Below, in pieces: positions 1-11,215 of a DNA stretch of 64,000 bases (position 1 is its first letter; every line of letters starts with the position of its first letter). Origin of the DNA: Gymnorhina tibicen (lineage: Eukaryota; Chordata; Aves; Passeriformes; Artamidae); NCBI GenBank assembly GCA_013399875.1, contig VXAZ01002108.1, forward strand, positions 1,216,095 to 1,280,094, read 5' to 3'. Below the pieces are notes generated by a model. It saw nothing but the letters and a program-made list of their open reading frames with translations. It was not told where the DNA came from and ran no database searches. The translations under genes were made by a program, and so were the position numbers.

Positions 1-1685
1 TGGCAGGGGGGAGAGGGAGATGGTTTCAAAATACCTATTAATGACTAAAAGTTAGACCAAATCAATCTTCATTCTCATAGATTTCAATGCTTAAAATTGA
101 ATCCTGGCAATACTTTTATATGGAACTCTTTTTGTCTTGGCACAATAAGGAAGAATCATCTTTGGATCTCTATGACTGAAGTACTAGAGGGTGTATCTCT
201 ATTTGTAGGTGGAATTTGAGGTTGCAATATGTAATCCTAGAGACTGTTGCACCATAGATAACAGAATTTGTGGAGGGAAAAAAAAAAAGAAAACCATTTT
301 TGCATAGATTTTTTGGGATTGGATGAGACCTTGAAGATCAATACACACATACACAAAAAGGAGACTACTTTCCAGGCAGTTTGGGACAAGTGACATTTGT
401 CACCACAGACCAGGAGTAACACTACTGCACGTCTTCAGGCCTTCTGCATAACCAGAAATTGCTAATAGGAAGTCATGAAAGCCAACCTCTGAGCTATCAG
501 TTTGTACAAAACCAAAATGCTGATTTTGTTCACTCTCAGACAACTTCGGAATAAATATTGAGCCATTAGTAACTCTGAAGGTAAATGGAATTATTTCAGA
601 TCAGAAAAAAAAAGCACTTGAAAAAGCTCACTACACTAAATGAATTGGCATACCAGCCTGTATCAGATGGAACAGGTTCCACAAGGAAACAGCCCAAAGC
701 CCAGATAACAGAGGGCTGTTCCATTGGATTGGCATCACGGAGTCAGACCTCGTGTCACTAAATGCAGCATTAGTCCAGCCGCACACACTGGGATGTACTG
801 AGCTGCATTACCAAACAACTGCACCACAGAGAAGGGACACACTGAGTTCCTCTTCAAGCTTAAAAAACAGTTTTATAGGTTTTCCTCAGAGCTTTTGCCA
901 TTAATGGTTAACTGAGCCTATTCCCCCTCCATTCTCAGCAAAGCCTTGGCAAGGCTCAATGGCAGCGGGTGCCTTGAGGCTGGGAGAATCTCCCACCGTT
1001 TCTGGAGAGCTGGTGACAGCAGCACAGCTGATTTCATGTCAGATATTTCCATTTCTTTTAAGCTAACAGCTTACTTTTAATGTTATGGAAATCAAACATT
1101 GCAAGACAGAATAATCAAGCCACATCTTCCTAAGTAAGACACTCAGTTAATTACCCTTTTCCACAGAGGTGAAAACAGTGGTGTCTCAGATGCCTCTGTT
1201 AAGCAAGGAACATAAGCAATAATTTCAAACAAATGACTCTTTAAAATATACTTATTTTACATGTCAACTGATGGAAAATTTACTGTATAACTGGTGGGGT
1301 GTCTTTTTTCAGACTGAGAAGATTACTTACTGAAACAGTTACTATTACTTAGTGAAACAGTTCTCCTATACTGATAACAAGGAGGGGAAAAGTTTCACTT
1401 AGGAAACTTGAAACATTTTCCTACAGGCTCATTTTGACCCCATGTCAATGGTGATGGCAACATGTTCCAGAATTTTCTCTCACATAACATGGAACAATCA
1501 AGATAAGTTATTTTTCTGCACTGCAAAAGCAAAATAGAATAAGTCAGCTCCTGGTTTGCATTCCACAAGCTTCATTTCTGGAAGACCTGATAGGGAGAAT
1601 TTCCTTTTAATTAGCAAGTGAGAAATGCTAATATGAATATGCTGACATAGGATAAAAATCTACCCATCCCATGCTGTACAATGAG

Positions 1686-1701
1686 ATATATATATATATA
1701 T
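1686..1701. repeat. (AT)8 microsatellite
   Basis: Eight perfect AT dinucleotide units. It is a simple repeat with no further context. Confidence 0.9.
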
Positions 1702-3763
1702 TCAGTCTACTCTGAGAGTCAGCTTAAAAGGCAAATGACTCTAATAAAAACTAATATGGTCTCCATGTCATATAAAGGAAAATATGTAATGTAACAGAAG
1801 GAGAAGCAAAACTGAGTACAGTAATCAAGGTGATTACATATACAACTGTTTTGCATTCAACCTGTTTTTCCTGCCTTATCATGCACTTACCCATGTTGTC
1901 TTCCTGTGCTACACCTCACTTCAGAAAAAAAATTACAAAAACAGTAAGAAGAATAATCAAGGAATTTAACTGGCAGATGTAGAAACTCTTGCCATGCAGA
2001 GAGAGAAACTGATTAAATCCATATACCGATAAAATAGAACTTCACCCATTGTTCAGACAGTGAGTTTTTGAAGCAGCACAGAAATTAGATCTCAGTATAT
2101 TTCACTAATGAAGGTACAGTAAAAAAAACAGAGTTCATACCACTGGACATCCAGTTGGTGGTTTGTTGCATGTTACTTATGGTGACTTGAGGGAGTTATT
2201 CTGGATGGAAACCTTTATATATAGGCTATGTAAAACATTCTCCATCAATAAACCCAACTTGTCTGCTTACAATCCTTCTAACTTGTGCATGGAGACAGAG
2301 TACTTTGTTGTGATTACGCTTGCAAAAAAGTATAATAACAGATCTCCCCAACTATTTGGATCAATACCACAACTTTGGTCTGAATTTCCAGGGGGAACAC
2401 ATCTACCTCTCCAGATACGTAATGAATTAAATGCTCCATGAAATAAGACCCAAGTCATAGCCAAACATCAACAGAAGTCAAGCAAATTTAGCTGTGTCTT
2501 GTTCACTGGATTCTATTAAAACAGCCCAAATCAAGGCAGCTATAATAAGCAGAACTGCATTATTTTGTTATTTTAGTACTTTGAAAATGTAGAGTGATAG
2601 GATTGAACACAACCTCTGCTTTCACAGTGTTCTTCAAAGCCCACTTATTAAAGAGTAAATTTTCACATAGCAAAATCCACCAAATAGATGGTGTAAACAT
2701 CAACAATTCGTTACCTCCTATATCCTGCTCTTGTAAGGATTTTACATTCATCTTTTGCTGAGCACTCAACACATAGAATATACATAGTAAAACATGTATA
2801 CAGTAAAAGGGAAAAATTCAAATATCTTAGTATTTGGTAAAAGAAATTTGGTGAAATCTGCAAGGAATGGCATATGGAAACAACTAAACTGTCATGATCA
2901 TGACCATAGGTTAAAAATGTACAACATGTGGAGAGATGAAAAGAGAAAATAAAAACAAATGCTAAACTTATCTCCTGATTCTGAGGAGTGACATATTATC
3001 ACTAGCAAAGTAGTCATGGATTTACAACAGCAAACAAAAAACCCTCTGATATCAATGAGAAAATAATGGACCAAAGACAAACTGAATTATTATTCCTATT
3101 CTTATATAGTTTGACTATTACTTTTTAATATCACCTGATGACTCTCTGATGTCTAGGATATGGCATTCCATATTTTGTAGTGAATTTAGGTGAGCATGTT
3201 ATGCATAAAATGTTGTAAGACAGCTGTGGAAACACATCTGTTTTGCCTTAATTTCTTTTGGAAATAAAAGCTCTCCACAGTCTTCTCTGCTAGACAAACT
3301 CCAATAGAAGAGTTTCGGAAAACCTTAAGAAACATCCATTCTTAAACACATTTTGAAAGATCCCAAATGATGGTTGTAGGAACTTTCTTGTCAGTGGGTC
3401 TAATTATAGAGAGCTTGTTACCAGGAAAAGCAGATACAGAAATGATGGCCAATAGTGATTTCATCAACACGTCTTGAAAGGCATTTTCATCTTACACTAA
3501 TAGACAGCAACTACTATGCAGAAATAAAGGCAAGAATCCAACTCTTACAAGCAACAGAATTTCTGTGTGAATCATAAAGTTTGAAACCAGTGAAGTGATT
3601 AAAAAAAATTGTTTGGTATGTGGCAGCGGTGCGTGTGTCACATGAGCACTGGTTCAAGTATGCAGAAGAAGGAACAGTAGCACTGGAAAGGGGATGAACG
3701 TGGAACATGATGCCAAGAACACAACTGCTATTTTTGCAGTGTATTTTCACTGTCTCTCTCAAC

Positions 3764-4068
3764 TAGCCTTTTGTCATCCCGCGAAGCAGACGCAGTCTCC
3801 AGATGGATCATGCAGCTGTGCATATTTGGCTCAAAGGTGTGTCAGCTTCTATTTGTTCACAAGTCAGCCAGCAGGCTCTTGTCACAGGAGCAGGGGAAGG
3901 ATCAATACAGACGGATGCTAAAAAGAGCAAGTCAGTCTGGGTGGGCCTTGGTGCCCATGCACAGCCCTGTGTGGCTACAGGAGTTACGGTCTGGGCACCG
4001 CCCTTTCTCGGCTTCACCCTCTTACCCGGGGTGCTGCAAGGGCAGAATAATAACCAAAAAAGAATAAT
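3764..4068. other. GC-richer patch with overlapping open frames, unknown
   Basis: This patch is richer in G+C and CpG than its surroundings and stays open in several frames: plus-strand ORFs start at 3771 and 3803, and a minus-strand ORF runs 4191-3808. None of the translations resembles a known family. GC-richness alone removes stop codons and can explain the openness. It may be an unrecognised old transposon fragment or a conserved non-coding element. Confidence 0.3.
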
Positions 4069-7000
4069 CAAGAATAACCCAAAAGGAGACTTTACTGTTT
4101 CAGGATGTAGGAAATGGTATTTGATCATTTCTATAGCACTGAATACCAGTAAATTAATATATTTGCATTTTTCTAGATATTTTAGTTTCATATTTCAGCT
4201 CCAGCTACTTTAAAATTGTGCTGATTTTACTTTATCAATTCTTTCCTTCTCTGATATTTCAAAATTACACCAGATTTCAATGCAAATTTTTTTGTATAAT
4301 TGAGCACTTTACTTCTTTCAGTACATACCATAGTCAATACAAATTTTTTTTGTGTGACCTTACAGAGGCAAGAGGCAGTGATTCTCAGTCCCCTCAGCCC
4401 ATTCCAGTAGCTCACTCGCAGTGCTCCAAAGCTACAAAATTTAAGTGAGTCTCAGGGTTACCTTTCAGTATCTATGGTAGCTACTAACATTCTTTTGAAA
4501 TTGTCCTGCTCCACAGTTTCTTGTCCTCATATACATAAAGATGATAGCTCTTATCACCTCTCTTTCAATTCACATTTATTATAAATCTCAGTCCTGAGTG
4601 ACCAACTAAAAATACCGTATTTGATGGCGATTTCACGACTACAAGATTTTGGGGAAAATTTGAAAATGAAAATCTGCATTTATCCAAAACATCAATGTAT
4701 ATTCAAGTATTCAGAATATTTTTTAATAACAGTTCTGATTCAAAGGCCATCTCATAGCTTTTAAAACTAAATTCACTATTTTTGAATTCTTACAGCACAA
4801 AATTTTTTATCTACATATAAGTAAATACGAACCCCACATCAGAAAAATATGGTCTGGATGTAGTTGCTTGGCCTAGGACTACTTTAGTAGCTAAAATTAT
4901 AAAGCAATATTTATTTTACAAAAGGGATGTATAGATATCAGAGCCCACACTTTACTAGATGTACCTGATAGGGAATATTGCTGGTGTGCTATATCTCCCA
5001 CACCCATTCACTTCTCATCTACCCTTTCTCAGTATATTTGTTGATACACATGTTGCATCTAGACTTCTCATTTGTTCTTCAAAACATAATTGCAAAGCTG
5101 AGGAAAAGAAATAAAAAATAATAGCAAAGCTCTAAATGCAGCAATTCAATGCCTAGCAACCTGTGAGAGACTGAAAAAAAAATCACAAATTATCTGCAAG
5201 AGGCAGTTGGAACAAGGGCTTGGGGTAAACAGACACACAAACAACATGTCAGCCATGATAAAGAATGTAAATTTGAACAGATGTCACTTCCAGAGCAGCA
5301 GCAGGCAGATTAAACTGAATTGGCTTTGGATGAAATCCAAGGAAGAGCGAGAAAATATGACGCTTTCGCCCTGAGCACTTACTGAAATCTAGTCTCCAGA
5401 ACCTCTTTTCTTTAGTAATTATAATAGAATGGGGCTAAAAATAGGAAGAGTCTTCAAGAAGGGCAGTTTATTTTAAACTCATTCATTGCACATACATATT
5501 GTTCTGCAAATGTTTCATTCTCAGGTAAAAAGAACGAAAATCCCTGTCTGCTATGAAAGAAAGTGCTAAATGAGGAGACTTCAAGTTATGATAGTTTACA
5601 GTAGCAGAAATTTCAGCAACATACTACTTGTGCTTAATGAATCTAGGCCAATACTCTGAAACAAAACATAATGTTGCAATCTTCAAGTTAAACCATAGTC
5701 ATTATAAATTTTTGCTGTTCATTGTTTCTTGAATAATTCTGGTTACCAGTGCTTTGTGCATGTATGTTTTAAATCACCGCTCATTCTTACTTGCATATTT
5801 CAGTTTATTGTATATGACATACCATATGCCAGCAGAAATAAAGAGAATACAGAGCTCTGAACACCTGAGTCAAGGAATAACAGAAATATCTCTTTGGATT
5901 TCCCCTAAAAACATTCTAAACAAACTTCATTCTCTAATTCTGGGCCTTTACATCACTGTTACACTTTCCAAAGCCCTAAAGATGGACCAATTACATCTGT
6001 CTGTAGCACATAAGTTTGTCTGTTGGGTTTTGTTTTGCTTTTGATGCTTTTTTCCCAGGACAGCAATGTCTTGACTTTGAATGCAAAACAATGAAACAAA
6101 ACTTTATTCCATTGGCCACAATTTTAATAAGGACATCCCCAGAAGAGTTTTCACTTATTTCATTTTTAAGTGTACAATTATCCTATGAATTTCAAATCAT
6201 AATACTAGCAGAAATAAAAGCCAATAAATGTCACCTCTCCATGTTTCCACACTCTAGAATTGAGAAAATTAAATCTAATCCCCATAAGTAATTAATTCAT
6301 CATAATCAACAGCATTATTATCTTTCACTGTTAGACTCAAAAAAGAAAAACAACATTTTGAGAAGTGGCAAAATAAAGAAATATATTGCAGAGGTAGATT
6401 ATCAAACCACCTGAATTTTCAATTATTATTACATAATGGACCCCACCATATGATCTTTAGATCCTTAGATTTAGACCTGCTTTCAGTATGGCCCACAGAA
6501 CAGCATAATTATTTTCATGAAAGCAAAATGAATGACAAGTCATTACTTCTCAAATTAATTAATATCAGCTCTCCTAGTTAATACTAAGTTCCATGTGGAA
6601 GAGATAAAAATCACACACTTTGTTTAATATGCACAACAGATGCCATCTCCTCACATTTGAATAGAGTATTCATATTTGTAAGTCAGTATTTCAAACTGAA
6701 ACACTGCATTTTTTTTAAGTCAATAATACAAGCCTACGAAATTAAAATGCACTACTTGTGTGAAACACAACAAAATCATTGTTTGTTTATCTTTAAGGTG
6801 ATAATAAAAAAGATTAATGATACTGCTGTATAATGAAACAATCTGCCACAAGGCAAGTTGCAGAATACAGAATGAAGCTCTAGCAAAAATACTAAGGAAA
6901 GCTTCAGTTTTCTCCCAAACACATTAAAAAGTCCCTTTTATTACCAGGTGACATTTTTACATTTAAAAGAGAGTTGATTTTCATGTGGTTCTTAAAGGTC

Positions 7001-7466
7001 AAACAGTTAATCTACCTCTGTAAGGAGAGTGTATTCCTCTGAAGAGATTTCTAGAGGACATAAAATCAATAAGAGTCATCAGTCTCAAAAAGAATAAAAC
7101 CTTTCCCTGTTCTCAAGGCAAAAGCTTATACCAATCCGTAAGAAATTGGATCCAGCTCATGAAAAAATCAGTCCTCATGCAGCAGTAAAAAGTAGCAACC
7201 TTTAGAGTAGAACACAGATGTAAAAGATTTTTATATCAATAATTCTGAAGGAAAAAACCCTATTCAGAGTGGAATCTGGAAGAGTATTGGTTTCATCATA
7301 TGTGTTCCCTTTGCTTTTGCATTTGTAAGTGGTAAAAACAATAAGAGAGTGAAAAGTTGAACCTACCACAGTCTGATATACTGGGATGTTCAACAGTGTG
7401 TTCTTCAGCTCTCTCTGATGTGACACAAACACTCTGTTTCTGCTGGAGGCAAGAGAGACAAAAAGG

Positions 7467-7471
7467 GAACC
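7467..7471. repeat. 5-bp target-site duplication, left copy
   Basis: GAACC lies immediately before the TG of the LTR and is repeated exactly at 8133-8137, immediately after the terminal CA. A 5-bp duplication is the size expected for ERVL-type integrases. Confidence 0.9.
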
Positions 7472-7550
7472 TGTCTTGGGGTGACTTTATGCTGTTGTAT
7501 CCCCTACCACTGCTCTATGCCCAGACATGATTCCTGAGCCTTTCTATGCC

Positions 7551-7557
7551 TTTAAAA
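7551..7557 (+). promoter_or_regulatory. TATA-like box of the LTR
   Basis: TTTAAAA lies about 80 bp into the LTR, ahead of the putative R region. It was assigned by position in the LTR layout; transcription from it is not shown. Confidence 0.45.
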
Positions 7558-7981
7558 CTGGATGCAAGAGACAGAGAAAAAAAACTGAGCAAACTTTACA
7601 AAACAGTTTGTGCTTCAAGGACACAGAGATTAGCTACTGCTGCTGCGGGCAGAGGAAGCACTTTTTTCTTCTGGCTTTTCGGTCAGTTTTTTCGGCTCTG
7701 TTTCTTCGGAGAGGGACGGAGAGTTGAGTTTTTTTTCCTCTTGGGACTTTGGGTTTTTTTCCCTTCTTCTCTTCTGGACTTGTTCGGAACACCAGAACAT
7801 CAGAACCCCACCGGGGGACCTTCCACCGGCCTGGAGGGGGGCCCCCCACGCCGACCCAGCTCCAAGGAGGAGAAGAGAGACCGCACCCACAGAAGGACTC
7901 TAAAATCTTTCAGGTTTTCTCTCCAGAGCGAGAGATTTTATTATTTAGCATTATTATTATTATTTTCCTGTGTGTTTGTTA

Positions 7982-7987
7982 AATAAA
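7982..7987 (+). terminator. AATAAA polyadenylation signal of the LTR
   Basis: A canonical AATAAA follows the TTA-rich tract and precedes a T-rich stretch (about 7990-8020), as expected for the R/U5 boundary. It supports the plus-strand orientation of the LTR. Confidence 0.7.
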
Positions 7988-8132
7988 TAGTTTTTATTTT
8001 CTCCTTCACTTTCCTCCAAGGAAAATTTGTTTTTTCCCGAACCCGGTTGGGGGCAGGGGTGGTTGTGGCCTGCCTTCCTTTGGGGAAGCGTTCCTTTTGG
8101 ACGTTTCCCTGGGTTCGGCCTAAACCACCACA

Positions 8133-8137
8133 GAACC
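8133..8137. repeat. 5-bp target-site duplication, right copy
   Basis: GAACC follows the terminal CA of the LTR and is identical to 7467-7471. Confidence 0.9.
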
Positions 8138-10990
8138 CCAATGAGGAAAGGACAGATCAAGCTGTGCACTCCAGCTTTGCTCAGTTTACTCAGCATAATA
8201 AGCCCATTTTTAATCTTCCCAAGGGAACTGCCATTTGCCTGCATACAATGGCTTGAGAAGTTCATTGGAGATGCCTCAAATCAAAGTAAAATACTGAATT
8301 CTGGAAACTGTCATTTCAAAAAGATTTTTGGGTTTGAAAGTCAGGAAGGCTACTTGGAACATGCTATTTTAGAATGGTATTCCAAAGAATTGGTGGTCTA
8401 GTCCTGGCTCAGTACAACCTTGTACAAGACTTTTTGGTGTCAGTTTCCCATTTAGAACATGATAAGAATGATAATACCCTTTTTTAGTCTTTTCCATAGA
8501 CCAGGAACTCTTCAAGACTGTGGCTGTGACTGTGTCAAGATAGGAATTGGGTATATAAATACATACTCACATGTATAGAAGAAAACTCATCTTAATATCC
8601 TAATCTCACTTAAAGCTGCCAGGCAACTCTACAGCACAAATGGAAAACTGCAAAAAATAAACTCAGGTTTTGACCTTCAGTATATGTGCAAAATGCTTCT
8701 GTGCTTGAAAGGAAAGGAGGGTTGAGAATTACATGGGAATATTGAACCTTCCATGAGGACTGCTCTTTAATATCTTTCTGCAGGTACAGAATAGCCCTTG
8801 TTATGATGGCTTTGCTTCTGAAGGAAATTAAAACAAAAAATACAGGGAAAACAGACTGAAAAAAAAATTCAAAAGTTAGCGAATGGTTAGAGAGGAAGTG
8901 AGAATAAATTCCAGTGAAATCCGTAACTACAAGACTGCACTATACAGACAGTACTAAAGTATAATTATTTAATTTGTTGAAAAGTATTTATTCAAGTGAT
9001 AGCAAAACAAAACGGCTGCTTGGTCTGTATCATGTCTTGAGGAATTCACCTTGACACTGACATTGCGATTTCTGAGTTTTATATTAAAGCTATGGTACAT
9101 ACATTTTTAATTTTCATTCCCACTTCAGCTAATCTAGGATAAATCTCAATCATTACTTTGCCTAGCTTGCTTTCAAATCCAGGAATAAAAAATCCATAGC
9201 CTATAGGCTTTGATGCTTTTTGTTTATATGATAAGTGCTTTTAATTACCATTTTGTTTGCCAAGTCTCTTCAATGAAATTTAAAATGCAATTATTTTCCA
9301 CTCAAACACACAGTAATTTGAATGAATTATATTTTGATGTAATTAAGGTAAAACCAATCATTATATATAAAACATTTTATAACATTTCCTGACAATACAT
9401 TATTATTATTATTTATTTTTGAATTCTCATTTCATTCATCATTCATTTTGAAACCGTTTACAAGGTGAACACAGATTGGGAGAAAATTGTGTTTTCCTCT
9501 TATGTCCTCCCCATACATACCATTCCATTAATAACCACACCACACTTCAATCCTGCTGCAGACTCAGCCCCAAAGCAGTTACCAGGTTTATAGACGTCTG
9601 AAACCTGAGCTAACAAAGGACTGTGAAAAAGGTGTGGGAGAAAGATACCACAAATTCCAGAGATTTGGAGAGATGGAAGTTTTGGAAATGATCTTGTTCA
9701 CAATGGAAAAGTGAACACGTGGTTTCTAATAGAATTCAGCACAGTAAAACAAGCCCATCTTGTAAGCAATATAGTCCTTTAGTTCTAAAATCTTTCAGGA
9801 AATTATTTTTCTCTATTATGAACTTAGTTGCATTATAATGTGGCTTCCTGAAAACTGCATCCTGCACTGCAAAGGACTAAAATGTTCTCTTCTCCTATGC
9901 TTAAGTCAAGAGAGGTATTTCAGCCGTATTCTTTGATAATTTAAGACCTGCCCTTCACAAAACTTACAGAGCTAAAAATTGTGACTGAAAGCACCCCAGG
10001 GACTTAGAATAAATCAAGCTGACACAACTTTTTCCCTTTTTTCATCTTTTAAGGGGTCCAGTCCCAGAGTGAGACTAAGGGTGCAGTTCCACAAGGATAT
10101 GCATAAATCTAGATTTTGGGCTCTCTCAATCCTCCTGTCCTCTCCACTCCTCATCCTCCCTCATGTGTTTCTTGCTCAGTAACTTCCTGAGATGGCTCAC
10201 CACTGGGTTGCTAAGGTGAGTTGAAGCTGTTCTTCCCTCCTGCCTACCTGCACTGCAGCTCCTTCTCCCTCCCAGGACACCCTCCCATCACTGACAATCA
10301 TGAGACCAGCAGATGAGCCAGACAGAGGAGCAGATTCAGCTGAAATTACCATTAAAAACACCCCAGACTCCAGATCAGTTTTCAGCCCATCCATCGTGTG
10401 CAGAATTGTGTGTGGATAATGAAACAAGATCATTGAAAGCATAACACTTAAACAGAAAAAATCCCATCCCTTTTAAACAATAAAAATGACAAAAAAATTA
10501 ATTGTAACAGCATCCTCATTATATAAATGTATCTCTTTGCAGGCTCACAAAGAATGTCAAAACAAATTTCTCTGTTAATGGACTCTTTAGTGAATATCCA
10601 GAATATTATGCCTTGTGAGAAATGCAATATAGCCAATATTAAGAAATTCTTTCTTGTCAGGAAGTTAATAGGTAGTGATAATCCACTGTTCAGTGAAATT
10701 TTACTGATGGAAAATAGACAGCACAAGGGCTAATAAGACTCTGATTACAATATTTTTCCTGATGAAAGTAGAGAAACTCCACAACATAGAAGTCTATATC
10801 CTCTGTAAGAGGAACCTGTGGTAGAATAACACAGGTATAATGATAACATTTCCTTTTCAATGTACAGTGCACAGGGACAGAGATTCTTGGATGACAGGAC
10901 ACAGAAGCAGAATGAGTTATACCATGGCTTCTGTGGTGGATAAAAAAGGTAAATTAGCTACATCATCTGATATGGAAACTGTTGAAGAAA
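8138..10990. other. Unannotated AT-rich non-coding DNA
   Basis: No gene or repeat family was recognised. It contains a short run of TTA triplets near 9398-9413 and CATT-like repeats near 9428-9447. ORFs are short (up to about 124 codons, the longest reaching into the adjacent LTR) and unremarkable. Confidence 0.6.
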
Positions 10991-11215
10991 TCACAGAATA
11001 GTAGAGTCGAAAGGGACCTCTGGAGATCACCCAGTCCAACCCCCCTGCCAAGGCAGGGTCACCTGGGGCAGGTGACACAGGAACACATCCTGGTGGGTTT
11101 GGAGTGTCTCTGGGGAAGGAGACACCATGACCTCTCTGGGCAGCTGTTCCAGTGCTCTGCCACCCCCAGTGTAAAGAAGCTCTTCCTCATGTTGAGGCAA
11201 AGATTCTTGCATTTT
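10991..11215 (-). mobile_element. CR1 LINE 3' end fragment
   Basis: Read on the minus strand, this is the conserved 3' region of a chicken-repeat-1 non-LTR retrotransposon. It has the segment coding the end of ORF2 (sites read on the plus strand as CTGGGCAGCTGTTCCAGTG and AAGAAGCTCTTCCTCATGTT) and the hallmark 3' UTR (AGGGACCTCTGGAGATCACC, CAGTCCAACCCCCCTGCC), ending at the CACAGAATAGTAGAG tail. CR1 copies are normally 5'-truncated, and only about 225 bp remain. Homology fades beyond about 11215. The short ORFs on both strands here are translations of the repeat, not genes. Confidence 0.93.

Larger units (their letters stand above)
1..7466. other. Unannotated AT-rich non-coding DNA
   Basis: No gene or recognisable transposon was found here. 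The sequence is AT-rich and all open frames are short and unlike any protein I know. It holds a short AT microsatellite at 1686, a modestly GC-richer patch around 930-1030, and a clearer one at about 3770-4060. I take it as intergenic or intronic. Conserved regulatory elements could be present, but single-sequence reading cannot reveal them. Confidence 0.6.
7472..8132 (+). mobile_element. Solo LTR, avian ERVL-type endogenous retrovirus
   Basis: A 661-bp element beginning TGTCTTGG and ending CCACCACA, i.e. TG...CA termini, flanked on both sides by GAACC. The internal order fits an avian ERVL LTR read on the plus strand: a TTTAAAA TATA-like box near 7551, a long T- and GC-rich stretch (7640-7875), TTA triplets (7941-7964), an AATAAA signal at 7982 followed by a T-rich tract, then a GC-richer U5 ending in a TAAACCACCACA-like tail. 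No internal gag-pol sequence and no second LTR lie nearby, so it is a solo LTR formed by recombination between the two LTRs of a provirus. The intact duplication and limited decay suggest a fairly recent insertion. The 146-codon open frame across it (7546-7986) is an artefact of the GC-rich sequence. Confidence 0.92.

Noticed and set aside
7546..7986. 146-codon ORF
   Set aside because: It lies wholly inside the solo LTR, and openness comes from the GC-rich middle.
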